Source: Aliiglaciecola sp041538045 (GTDB taxonomy: Bacteria; Pseudomonadota; Gammaproteobacteria; Enterobacterales; Alteromonadaceae). Taken from it: 64,000 nucleotides of DNA. Each line of letters begins with the position of its first letter. The first letter of the stretch is position 1. This document shows positions 8,533-16,558 of this stretch, piece by piece. A program made the translations under genes and the position numbers. The notes under the pieces are model-generated. The model was not told the origin of the DNA, did not search any database, and was given only the letters and a program-made list of their open reading frames with translations. Where the stretch lies: assembly GCF_041538045.1 (NCBI RefSeq), contig NZ_JBGOSE010000017.1, positions 1 through 64,000 of the forward strand, written 5' to 3'.

Positions 8533-8562
8533 CTACAACTTATCATTAAAGAGAACGATTAT

Positions 8563-9504
8563 ATGGCTCATAAAATAATTCTCGATACCGATCCAGGTAT
8601 TGATGACGCAATGGCAATCTTTTTTGCCTTCCAATCACCTGATATCGAGGTATTAGGTTTGACCACGGTTTACGGTAACGTACCTGTGACTATGTCGGCT
8701 CAAAATGCTTTAACCTTGTGTGAATTAGCCGACCAAGATATTCCAGTCACCAAAGGTGTTGGCATGCCGTGGGTAGGCCCTGAGTCAGGATATGCGCACT
8801 TTGTGCACGGTGATGATGGTTTTGGCAATATCGATTTCCCTGCCTCAAAACGTGAACTCGACCCACGTAGTTCAGCTCAATATATTGTAGACATGGCCCG
8901 TCAACATCCAGGTGAAATCACCTTAGTTGCCATTGGCCCATTAGGTAACTTAGCCTTAGCACTGCGTTTAGAGCCGGAATTACCTAACTTGGTAAAAGGT
9001 GTCGTTATTATGGGTGGAGCCGCCTTTGTAAAAGGTAATGTGACGCCTGTTGCTGAAGCTAATATATGGAATGATGCCCATGCTGCTGAAATCGTTTTTG
9101 CAGCATCTTGGGATCTTAAAATGTTTGGCTTGGACGTCACCAATGATGTTCCATTCACTTTAGATTTCCTTGATGAGCTCGAAACTAAAAACCCTAAATT
9201 AGGTGGTTTTGTTAAAAAGTCTTCACAGTTTTATGTGGATTTTTATTCACAAGATAGAGATGACCGCGTTTGTTTCTTCCATGATGCCATGCCGCTTGCC
9301 TATTTGGTGGACCCCAGTTTGTTTGAATTTACCCGTGGCCACGCCAGAGTATCTACGGATCCATTAAACAAAGGACAAACAACAGTTGCACCTAAGGGCA
9401 GCACCGCTAGCCCCTTATGGTTAGAAGCGCAACAAATCGATGCAGCAACCAAAGTTGATCATGATCGACTGCGTAAACTGTACATCGATACTTATTCTTA
9501 TTAA
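8563..9504 (+). CDS. Inosine-uridine-type nucleoside hydrolase
   Basis: Protein of 313 residues in the IUNH family, which hydrolyses the N-glycosidic bond of ribonucleosides to free base and ribose. The calcium-binding signature ILDTDPGIDDAMAI (residues 6-19) is intact, and VTPVAEANIWNDAHAAEIVF (about 166-185) carries further pocket residues. Base specificity (purine or pyrimidine) cannot be read from the sequence. It sits 30 bases after rbsK in the same direction, almost certainly in one transcript, with its own AAAGAGAACG ribosome-binding site. Confidence 0.92.
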   Translation: MAHKIILDTDPGIDDAMAIFFAFQSPDIEVLGLTTVYGNVPVTMSAQNALTLCELADQDIPVTKGVGMPWVGPESGYAHFVHGDDGFGNIDFPASKRELDPRSSAQYIVDMARQHPGEITLVAIGPLGNLALALRLEPELPNLVKGVVIMGGAAFVKGNVTPVAEANIWNDAHAAEIVFAASWDLKMFGLDVTNDVPFTLDFLDELETKNPKLGGFVKKSSQFYVDFYSQDRDDRVCFFHDAMPLAYLVDPSLFEFTRGHARVSTDPLNKGQTTVAPKGSTASPLWLEAQQIDAATKVDHDRLRKLYIDTYSY

Positions 9505-9517
9505 TCTACGCAGTTCA

Positions 9518-9572
9518 AAGGCTTAATAAGAAGCTTTTTTGTCGAAGATGGTGATTGACATTACCATCTTCG
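9518..9572 (+). terminator. Possible terminator and second hairpin after the nucleoside hydrolase gene
   Basis: A weak stem (AAAGGCTT pairing with AAGCTTTT) ends in a T-run at about 9534-9540. It is followed directly by a strong 10-bp stem CGAAGATGGT (9543-9552) / ACCATCTTCG (9563-9572) without a T-run. Together they plausibly end the rbsK transcript or shield its 3' end. Confidence 0.45.
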
Positions 9573-9666
9573 ATAATTGATAAGGTGATTGCTTTATTTA
9601 CTGGTTTATATACTGTACGGGGGAACTGGTCCTCGTTACCCTGTTTTCGTCAAAGGTGCCTCGACA

Positions 9667-10248
9667 TTGTTAGAAAGCAAAACTCAGTTACGCAAAAAGT
9701 TTCGGTTATTACGGCGTAATCTCAGTCCTGAACAACAAAACCAAGCCAGCCACCAAGCTTTACAAACGGTAATCAAAAACAAGCTATTAGATCACGCTGA
9801 GTACATCGCGCTTTATCTTCATCAAGACGGTGAGTTGTCATGTGAAGATATCATCCAATGGTGTTGGAAAAATGGCAGAAAAACCTATTTACCAGTATTA
9901 GATCCGAATCGTGAAAACTATTTAGTATTTGTCGAATATGCTGCAGATACTAAGATGCAAAAGAATCGATTTAATATTCCAGAACCGGTTATAACGATGT
10001 CAAAGGTTAGAACCCTGTCACAGCTCGACAGTATATTTTTACCTTTAGTTGCTTTTGATGAAAGCGGTAATCGATTAGGCATGGGAGGTGGTTTTTATGA
10101 CAGAACCCTTGCACAACTCACTTCTTCTATACAACCGCAACTTTTAGGTTACGCCCACAACTGTCAGCAAGCCGCAAACCTAACTACCGAGAGTTGGGAT
10201 ATTCCAGTCCATAAAATAATCACCCCCAGTCGCGTTATTTCCATCTGA
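9667..10248 (+). CDS. fau: 5-formyltetrahydrofolate cyclo-ligase
   Basis: Protein of about 193 residues (YgfA/Fau) that converts 5-formyl-THF to 5,10-methenyl-THF using ATP. The substrate and nucleotide loop FDESGNRLGMGGGFYDRTLA near the C-terminus and the basic start KTQLRKKFRLLRRNLSPEQQ are typical. An upstream ATG would give 219 residues, but its first 26 residues do not look like the family and are read through a TATACT-like -10 (9609-9614). I therefore prefer the TTG at 9667, with AAAGG 10 nt upstream. The gene is normally the direct partner of 6S RNA (ssrS-fau); here about 2.9 kb separates them. Confidence 0.88.
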   Translation: MLESKTQLRKKFRLLRRNLSPEQQNQASHQALQTVIKNKLLDHAEYIALYLHQDGELSCEDIIQWCWKNGRKTYLPVLDPNRENYLVFVEYAADTKMQKNRFNIPEPVITMSKVRTLSQLDSIFLPLVAFDESGNRLGMGGGFYDRTLAQLTSSIQPQLLGYAHNCQQAANLTTESWDIPVHKIITPSRVISI

Positions 10249-10356
10249 GTACAGCCCCCCTTTCCTCAGTGTTACTAGCCGCACAGGAACTAAGTGCGTT
10301 ATACTCTGCGCAAATTTATAAAATGTGACTAACATTGCCATTTAAAGGATCCCCCC

Positions 10357-11013
10357 ATGACTCAAGATGAAAAGAAACGCGCCGCTGGCGAAGCTGCGGT
10401 TAAATTTGTTACGGACGACAGTATAATTGGTGTGGGCACCGGCTCGACAGTTCACTATTTCATTAGTGCACTAGAGAGCGTGAAACATAAAATTAAAGGG
10501 GCAGTTTCCAGTTCTGATGATTCAACGGCAAAATTGAAAGCAATGGGCATTGAAGTATTTGACCTCAACTCTGTAGACAAATTTGATATTTATGTAGATG
10601 GTGCAGATGAAATTACGAAACATAAACATATGATCAAAGGCGGTGGTGCTGCCCTAACCAGAGAAAAAATCGTTGCCGCCGTTGCCAAGAAATTTGTATG
10701 CATTATCGACGATAGTAAACAAGTTCCCGTTTTAGGTGCTTTTCCACTACCTGTTGAAGTTATTCCTATGGCCCGTTCATTTGTGGCTCGGGAATTAGTA
10801 AAATTAGGTGGCGATCCGGAATATCGCCAAGGTGTTACCACTGATAATGGTAATGTGATCCTAGATGTACACAACCTCAAAATCCTCAACCCTGTGGAAT
10901 TGGAACAACAGATCAATCAAATTCCTGGCGTAGTAACAAATGGTCTGTTCGCTATGCGTGCAGCAGATATTGTATTAGTCGCCACAGACTCTGAAGTAAT
11001 TGAGATTGAATAG
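10357..11013 (+). CDS. rpiA: Ribose-5-phosphate isomerase A
   Basis: Protein of 218 residues that interconverts ribose 5-phosphate and ribulose 5-phosphate in the non-oxidative pentose phosphate pathway. The phosphate-binding loop GVGTGSTVHYFI (about 26-37), the catalytic aspartates in DIYVDGADEI (about 79-88) and the lysine-containing MIKGGGAALTREK (about 93-105) are all present. Length equals E. coli RpiA (219). The start has a good AAAGGA ribosome-binding site 7 bases upstream. The order rpiA-serA is the ancestral one, next to the fau/6S locus. Confidence 0.97.
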   Translation: MTQDEKKRAAGEAAVKFVTDDSIIGVGTGSTVHYFISALESVKHKIKGAVSSSDDSTAKLKAMGIEVFDLNSVDKFDIYVDGADEITKHKHMIKGGGAALTREKIVAAVAKKFVCIIDDSKQVPVLGAFPLPVEVIPMARSFVARELVKLGGDPEYRQGVTTDNGNVILDVHNLKILNPVELEQQINQIPGVVTNGLFAMRAADIVLVATDSEVIEIE

Positions 11014-11040
11014 ACGAAATTAATATAACAGGCTCTTTCT

Positions 11041-11108
11041 TATTTGAAAAAGTTCTGGTATTTTTCACTTTCAAATAGACGTCCAGATGTCTCTTAAATC
11101 TGACATCT
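11041..11108 (+). promoter_or_regulatory. Two hairpins, one with an alternative fold, in the serA leader
   Basis: TATTTGAAA (11041-11049) can pair with TTTCAAATA (11069-11077). TGAAAAA (11045-11051) can instead pair with TTTTTCA (11061-11067); the two pairings exclude each other. A second stem follows, AGATGTC (11085-11091) with GACATCT (11102-11108), 27 nt before the serA ATG. The first stem may serve as the rpiA 3' end. No leader peptide is obvious. Confidence 0.4.
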
Positions 11109-11134
11109 TTCACTAATTATGTACGGGAACATTA

Positions 11135-12364
11135 ATGAGCAAAGTATCACTACCCAAAGAAAAAATTAAGATATTGTTGCTTGAGGGTTTACACCAAAGT
11201 TCAGTGGAAACTCTTGAAGCCAATGGCTATACCAATATTGAATATATCAAGACGTCTTTATCCGAAGAAAAGTTAATGGAAAAGATTGCTGATGTTCACT
11301 TTATTGGAATTCGTTCTCGTACGCAGTTAAATGCAAATGTAATAGACGCGGCTAAAAAACTTGTTGCTGTTGGTTGCTTCTGCATTGGTACCAATCAAGT
11401 TGATCTTAAAGCCACTCAAAAACGCGGCATTCCAGTGTTCAACGCGCCCTTCTCGAATACGCGTTCAGTGGCTGAATTAGCCCTTGGACAAATTATTTTA
11501 TTACTTCGTGGCGTGCCAAGTAAAAATGCTAAAGCACATCGCGGCGAATGGGAAAAAAGTGCCGTAGGTTCTTACGAAGCCCGAGGCAAAACCTTAGGCA
11601 TTATTGGTTATGGTCACATTGGTACACAATTGAGCATATTGGCAGAGCATTTAGGTATGCGTGTTCAGTTTTATGATATTGAAGACAAATTGGTACTGGG
11701 TAACTCCACACAGGTTAAAACCTTAAAAGAATTGTTGAATACATCTGATGTAGTTTCGTTGCATGTACCTGAAACGGCACAAACTCAAAACATGATTGGC
11801 AAAAAAGAGTTAGCGATGATGAAAGACGGTGCAATCTTAATGAATGCCGCCAGAGGAACCGTTATCGAAATTGATGCACTTGCTGAAGCGATGGAATCAG
11901 GTAAATTGAACGGTGCAGCAATTGATGTATTCCCAGTTGAACCAAAATCAAATGACGAAGAATTTGTTTCGCCCCTAAGAAAGTTTGATAATGTCATTCT
12001 GACCCCACACGTAGGCGGAAGTACTCAAGAAGCCCAACAAAATATTGGCTTCGAGGTTGCTGGGAAACTGGTTAAATACAGTGATAATGGCTCTACGCTT
12101 TCTGCGGTTAACTTCCCTGAAGTATCGTTACCAGAACATACTGATCGTTCTCGATTGTTGCATATCCACGTTAATGCGCCTGGTGTCTTAACCCAGATTA
12201 ACCAAGCGTTTGCAGCTCATAACATCAATATTGCAGCACAATATCTACAAACTAACGAAAGCATTGGTTACGTGGTAATTGACGTTGAAACGGATGATGC
12301 AAAAGAAGCGTTCGAGCAACTAACTAAAATTGACGGTACAATTAAAACTCGTATTTTGCACTAA
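11135..12364 (+). CDS. serA: D-3-phosphoglycerate dehydrogenase
   Basis: Protein of 409 residues, the first step of serine synthesis (3-phosphoglycerate to phosphohydroxypyruvate with NAD). Order: substrate domain, NAD-binding Rossmann fold with GIIGYGHIGTQLSILAEHLG (about 153-172), catalytic residues including the histidine in ILTPHVGGSTQEAQQ (about 288-302), and a C-terminal ACT domain (about 335-409) with HVNAPGVLTQINQAFAAHNI, where serine binds for feedback inhibition. Length matches E. coli SerA (410). It follows rpiA by 121 bases that contain possible regulatory hairpins. Confidence 0.97.
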   Translation: MSKVSLPKEKIKILLLEGLHQSSVETLEANGYTNIEYIKTSLSEEKLMEKIADVHFIGIRSRTQLNANVIDAAKKLVAVGCFCIGTNQVDLKATQKRGIPVFNAPFSNTRSVAELALGQIILLLRGVPSKNAKAHRGEWEKSAVGSYEARGKTLGIIGYGHIGTQLSILAEHLGMRVQFYDIEDKLVLGNSTQVKTLKELLNTSDVVSLHVPETAQTQNMIGKKELAMMKDGAILMNAARGTVIEIDALAEAMESGKLNGAAIDVFPVEPKSNDEEFVSPLRKFDNVILTPHVGGSTQEAQQNIGFEVAGKLVKYSDNGSTLSAVNFPEVSLPEHTDRSRLLHIHVNAPGVLTQINQAFAAHNINIAAQYLQTNESIGYVVIDVETDDAKEAFEQLTKIDGTIKTRILH

Positions 12365-12661
12365 GTAACTCGCCCTTCGCCATTATCATTATGGGGATTC
12401 TGGTTTGGGTCAAGAACAGTCTCTTGGCCCATTTCAAAGCTAAAGTCTCCCCTTAAGCCCTGTGCATCTCCAACCTGATCTATATTTAATCAAATGTCTT
12501 ATTAAGCTAAACTTGAAACAAATTCCCCCCATAACAGTGGGTAAAAAATCAATCTATTATTTAAAATGTAACCTTGCGAATTAAAGGGTATATTAAACAG
12601 AAATTTATTAATCAAAAAGTCGTTCTACTGCTTAAGTTGTTAAGATTAATGGGAATTGGGA
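12365..12661. other. Non-coding stretch between serA and the cupredoxin gene
   Basis: No gene is seen in these roughly 300 bases. An imperfect stem near 12404-12431 (GGGTCAAGA with TCTTGGCCC, one wobble) may be the 3' end structure of serA but lacks a T-run. The right half is AT-rich, as expected for a promoter, with TATATT near 12590, but no convincing -35 element. Confidence 0.4.
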
Positions 12662-13312
12662 ATGAAATGTAAATATAAGATATTTTGGTTTAGTTCAGCG
12701 TTTATTTGTTTTAACGCTTTGGCAATATCGGTTACCGTTGATGTTTTTAGCAATACAGATAAACCTGTTTTTCAAACGGTGGTTTATTTGGAGCCTGAAG
12801 GGGACGTAGAGATCACTCAAAACCATCAAGACATTGCGGTCATGGATCAGGTTGATCGCCAATTTATGCCACATATTTTACCTGTGCAAAAAGGTAACAA
12901 AGTGGTTTTTCCAAATTCTGATTCCATTAAACATCATGTTTATTCATTTTCTCCAGCCAAGCAATTTGAGTTGAAGCTGTATAAGGATTCCGACGCTGCC
13001 CCCTTACTATTTGAAAATCAGGGTGAAGTGGAGTTAGGCTGCAACGTACATGACTGGATGCTTGCTTATATTTGGGTAGTAGACACTCCCTTTTTTGCTA
13101 AAACGGACCAGTCTGGTAAAGTCACAATTGACGTGCCTAAAGGCCATTACAGTGTGAAAATTTGGCATCCTAGAATTCAAGATGACTTAGACGCATTAAC
13201 TCAAAAAATAAGCATTGAAGCCCCTATCAACATGAGCTTTAAGCTACAGGAAAAGCTTTTAGAAGACCTCAGCTTTTATGAGCAACGAGCAGACAAATTA
13301 ACCGACTACTAA
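12662..13312 (+). CDS. Exported cupredoxin-domain protein (methylamine-utilisation-like)
   Basis: Protein of about 216 residues with a signal peptide (basic MKCKYK start, hydrophobic core to about residue 20). The middle part is a cupredoxin fold: VVFPNSDSIKHHVYSFSP provides a histidine ligand and GCNVHDWMLAYIWV supplies the Cys, His and Met of a type-1 copper site. The C-terminal part (about 145-195, GKVTIDVPKGHYSVKIWHP) is a carboxypeptidase-regulatory-like beta-sandwich. Similar proteins are often labelled methylamine utilisation protein, but nothing else for methylamine use is present. A TTG six bases upstream is possible; I prefer the ATG because GGGAA lies 6 bases before it. The barrel gene follows 13 bases later. 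Confidence 0.8.
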   Translation: MKCKYKIFWFSSAFICFNALAISVTVDVFSNTDKPVFQTVVYLEPEGDVEITQNHQDIAVMDQVDRQFMPHILPVQKGNKVVFPNSDSIKHHVYSFSPAKQFELKLYKDSDAAPLLFENQGEVELGCNVHDWMLAYIWVVDTPFFAKTDQSGKVTIDVPKGHYSVKIWHPRIQDDLDALTQKISIEAPINMSFKLQEKLLEDLSFYEQRADKLTDY

Positions 13313-13325
13313 TGCCCTAGTAGCA

Positions 13326-14594
13326 TTGCAACTTGGACTTTTACTTTTGATAGTTAAGCATAATTTTAATTATAAAACCTTAATTGCCATCTTAATGTTT
13401 ATTCTGTTGTTCAGTTTGAATTTGTTGACTCCTGCTGCTGCAAATCAAGTTGGCGGCATTGTGCAAGTGTACATTGCTGACACCGACAGTTGGCAGTCTT
13501 ACCAAAACAACGGAACAGGGATCCTCCGTCACGATGACGATACTGTAGGTATACAGCAAGCTCTGTTACATACAAACATCGACTTAGTTTCGAACGTCAG
13601 TCTCGATGCTGTTGCTCACTATTATCCCGACGGTGAACAGCAATTGGGCTTTTCACAACTATCCTTGCAATATAAACCCTTAAGCCCAAATAAGATTAAA
13701 TTTAAGGCTAGAGGAGGCTTCTTTTATCCACGTTTATCGTTGGAAAATATTGATGATGGTTGGCTTTCTCCTTACACCTATACCCAATCTGCAATCAATA
13801 GTTGGGTGGGTGAAGAGATGCGTACACTTGGCTTAGAATTTTCAATTTATAGTCCAGGCAGAGCCAGAAGAAGCCCTTGGTCATGGGAAGTGATTGGCGC
13901 GGCGTTTAAGGGCAATGATCCCCTAGGTACATTAATCAGTTGGCGTGGGTTTGCCATGCATGATCGACAGTCTCTAAACAACGACAGAGTTAACTTTGCT
14001 CCCTACCCCACTGTCATTGATACTGACTTTATATGGCACCCAGACTACGTTGAACCCTTTCATGAACTTGATCGACGATGGGGGTTTTATATTGGTTTAC
14101 ACCTCAGTTATTTTAACCAATCAAGCTTCCGTTATTATTACTATGACAACCAAGCTGACCCATTAACTGTAAATAGCCAACGACTTTATGGTTGGCGAAC
14201 TAAATTCCACTCTTTATCTTTCCAACATAAATTCAATAGCAACACACGCTTGATTAGTCAGCTTATGACAGGCAGCACTGTGATGGGAGTAAAGTTTGTG
14301 TATGTGGATTTTGATGCCTGGTATCTAATGCTCAGCCATCAGGTATCGCAACACCGTATCAGCCTGCGTTACGACAGATTCATGGTAATTGAAGATGATG
14401 TATTTCCTACTGACATGAATAATAGCGATGGTTATGGACTGACGTTAGCTTGGCGCTATGATCTAGATGACAACTGGCAATTAGGCATAGAACAACATTT
14501 CAATAAAAATACCGCGCAAAATAGAGCCCAACTTGATCTGCCAATAGATGCTAATCAGCAACAAACCTTATTAGTGGCACAATTTCGCTGGTAG
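13326..14594 (+). CDS. Putative outer-membrane beta-barrel protein paired with the cupredoxin
   Basis: About 400-422 residues. The N-terminus is hydrophobic (TLIAILMFILLFSLNLLTP, then AAA before NQVGG), a likely signal peptide. The rest alternates polar and aromatic residues in strand-like blocks (for example FRYYYYDNQ, WYLMLSHQVSQHRISLRYDRF) and ends in VAQFRW, a terminal aromatic typical of outer-membrane barrels. I cannot name the family. The start is uncertain: the longest frame begins with TTG at 13326, another TTG lies at 13347 and the first ATG is at 13395. It is 13 bases downstream of the cupredoxin gene and surely co-transcribed; the likely site of action is the outer membrane. Confidence 0.72.
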   Translation: MQLGLLLLIVKHNFNYKTLIAILMFILLFSLNLLTPAAANQVGGIVQVYIADTDSWQSYQNNGTGILRHDDDTVGIQQALLHTNIDLVSNVSLDAVAHYYPDGEQQLGFSQLSLQYKPLSPNKIKFKARGGFFYPRLSLENIDDGWLSPYTYTQSAINSWVGEEMRTLGLEFSIYSPGRARRSPWSWEVIGAAFKGNDPLGTLISWRGFAMHDRQSLNNDRVNFAPYPTVIDTDFIWHPDYVEPFHELDRRWGFYIGLHLSYFNQSSFRYYYYDNQADPLTVNSQRLYGWRTKFHSLSFQHKFNSNTRLISQLMTGSTVMGVKFVYVDFDAWYLMLSHQVSQHRISLRYDRFMVIEDDVFPTDMNNSDGYGLTLAWRYDLDDNWQLGIEQHFNKNTAQNRAQLDLPIDANQQQTLLVAQFRW

Positions 14595-14607
14595 TGTTCT
14601 CTTAGAA

Positions 14608-14637
14608 ATAAAAAAGCCGGCGTAACAGCCGGCTTTA
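14608..14637 (-). terminator. Bidirectional terminator between convergent genes
   Basis: Perfect 9-bp stem AAAGCCGGC (14613-14621) / GCCGGCTTT (14628-14636) with a 6-nt loop. Read on the minus strand it ends in TTTTTT, so it is strongest for the DUF481 gene; it may also stop transcripts from the barrel gene. Confidence 0.9.
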
Positions 14638-14657
14638 AACAAACAAATAAGCAGGGT

Positions 14658-15425
14658 TTAGAAGAAAGTGTAAACCAAAGTTACTGCCGTTTGTGTATCA
14701 AGCTTTTCAGTATCATCGCTTGCACCAGAGTTATGATCCAAAGTCACACTAAATTTCATTGATAAAGAACCATTAATTGCTGCAGACAATGAGGTCACAG
14801 ATTTAGATTTTGTGTTGTCTTCACCGACTTCAGTTGATAGCAATTGTTTAAAGGTCGCTGTATCAGAAATCTTCCACTGATAATCTAACGCACCACGGAC
14901 AATTAACCCTTTCTCAGTTTCACCTGGTACAAGAAGTCCAGCATCATCAAAAGTGTCTGCAGTTTTATTATATGAATAACCAGGACCTACACTGTATTCA
15001 AATGACGATGTTTCGTCTGCCCACAACTTTTGGTTCCAACCAGCGGCAAGAGTAGACTGATAATCATAGCTACTGAAACGATCATCTTCGTAAGAAGCAA
15101 AACCGAACAAACGGTGATCTGGGTTTTCTAATTTATAGTTTGCTTGGCCTGATAGAAACCATTTTTGAGCAGTGGTTTGACTAACAGTTTCATCATCCAC
15201 TGTCACTTGGTCTTTTTTGTATAGCCCTTCAACAATAAAGTCGTTGCTCCACTTTTCCAACTCTTGATGAGCAGATAACTTCCCCTTAACAGAAGTAGTT
15301 TCAGTATTACCAGAGGTGACGATTAAACCAAACTCGCCATCCATAGTAAAAGGTTTAGTTTCTTCTGCGCTAACATTTGCTGCCATTGCGCAAAATATAA
15401 CTGAACTTAAAACTGATTTTTTCAT
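14658..15425 (-). CDS. DUF481 outer-membrane protein (YdiY-like), copy 1
   Basis: Protein of 255 residues with a clean signal peptide (MKKSVLSSVIFCAMAANVSA, cleavage before EETK). The mature part matches the DUF481 family: GEFGLIVTSGNTETTSVKGKL (about 31-51), the repeated FASYEDDRFSSYDYQ and WNQKLW segments, and a C-terminal VTLVYTFF whose final phenylalanine suits BAM-dependent insertion. The E. coli relative YdiY is described as salt- or acid-induced; the role here is unproven. A paralogue lies 145 bases upstream in the same direction. Confidence 0.88.
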   Translation of the reverse strand: MKKSVLSSVIFCAMAANVSAEETKPFTMDGEFGLIVTSGNTETTSVKGKLSAHQELEKWSNDFIVEGLYKKDQVTVDDETVSQTTAQKWFLSGQANYKLENPDHRLFGFASYEDDRFSSYDYQSTLAAGWNQKLWADETSSFEYSVGPGYSYNKTADTFDDAGLLVPGETEKGLIVRGALDYQWKISDTATFKQLLSTEVGEDNTKSKSVTSLSAAINGSLSMKFSVTLDHNSGASDDTEKLDTQTAVTLVYTFF

Positions 15426-15570
15426 TCGACTTTCCTGATTTTAATTAAAATAAAAACAGCTACTATTATTATTGTTGTACTGAATATTGTTTGAAACATT
15501 TCAAATCACCAATTTGGTAAACACAAAGTGTACCAAGTTGCTGATTATTTGTTATTTTTAGTAAATCAGT

Positions 15571-16374
15571 TTAAAAAAACTGATACACCAATGTGACAGA
15601 AGTTTGAGTATCTAAAGGCTCGTCCAACTCTTGTGGTGAACGATTATGGGTCATATTAAACGACAACTTCATTGCCAAAGAACCATTTATCTTTGCAGCC
15701 AAAGACGTTTCTGAAAAAGAACGCGAAAACTCGTCGTCAGTTTCAGTGCTTAAATATTGCCTGAACGTAGCCTTATCATTGAATTTTTTCTCATATTCCA
15801 TAGCGGCGCGGATTATAACACCAGTTTGATCTAACGCATCAGTATTTTCTTTAGCAATTGATTGCGCATATCCGGGGCCGACACTGTAGGTAAACTCGCT
15901 CTCTTCATCTGCCCATAACTGCTCGGTATAACCCACAGCTAAAGCAGCTTGGTATTGATAGGAGTTAAAACGATCATCATCATATTCACCGAATATAAAA
16001 AGACGATTTTTAGGGTTTCTGAGTTTGTAATCGGATTGCATCGACACAAACACACTCTGGGCACTGGTCACCAGTTCACTATTTGCACCAATGACTTGCT
16101 CGTTTTGTTTATATAAAACCTTGGCAACATATCGATGATGCCATCTCAGCAAGTCTTGTTTAGCATTTAGCTTTCCAGTAATAGTAGTACCAGTCGAATT
16201 ACCGCTGGCGTAAATTACACCAAATTCTCCATTCATTTCAAAAGAGTCTTGATGTTTAGCGGTGGCATCGCCATGAAAAGGTGCATCAGCTAGAAAAAGT
16301 GCCCGCATAACATCAGTACGAGCACTACTAGAAAAGCTGATAAACAGGAGAATTGTGGCGCAAATTAGCTTCAT
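15571..16374 (-). CDS. DUF481 outer-membrane protein (YdiY-like), copy 2
   Basis: Protein of 267 residues, clearly paralogous to the downstream gene: GEFGVIYASGNSTGTTITGKL, FGEYDDDRFNSYQYQ and VTLVYQFF match its motifs in the same order. A signal peptide precedes ARTDV (about residue 18). It carries an extra segment of about 20 residues (FLADAPFHGDATAKHQDS) before the conserved domain. The tandem arrangement points to local duplication followed by clear divergence. The 145-bp gap between the copies is AT-rich and could hold a separate promoter for the second copy. Confidence 0.87.
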   Translation of the reverse strand: MKLICATILLFISFSSSARTDVMRALFLADAPFHGDATAKHQDSFEMNGEFGVIYASGNSTGTTITGKLNAKQDLLRWHHRYVAKVLYKQNEQVIGANSELVTSAQSVFVSMQSDYKLRNPKNRLFIFGEYDDDRFNSYQYQAALAVGYTEQLWADEESEFTYSVGPGYAQSIAKENTDALDQTGVIIRAAMEYEKKFNDKATFRQYLSTETDDEFSRSFSETSLAAKINGSLAMKLSFNMTHNRSPQELDEPLDTQTSVTLVYQFF

Positions 16375-16558
16375 ATAACCCAGAGTAAAATGATTTTAGT
16401 TCTATTTTTGCGACATTGTATATAATAATGTGACAATATGCAGCACAAAAATAGACTAAAAATCAACCAAATAGTTCCTTAACTTGAGTAAATTAAAGTA
16501 ACCAATAACGATGTCTGTAAATAGCTACAATGACAAATCTAGTTAATCACAGAAATTA

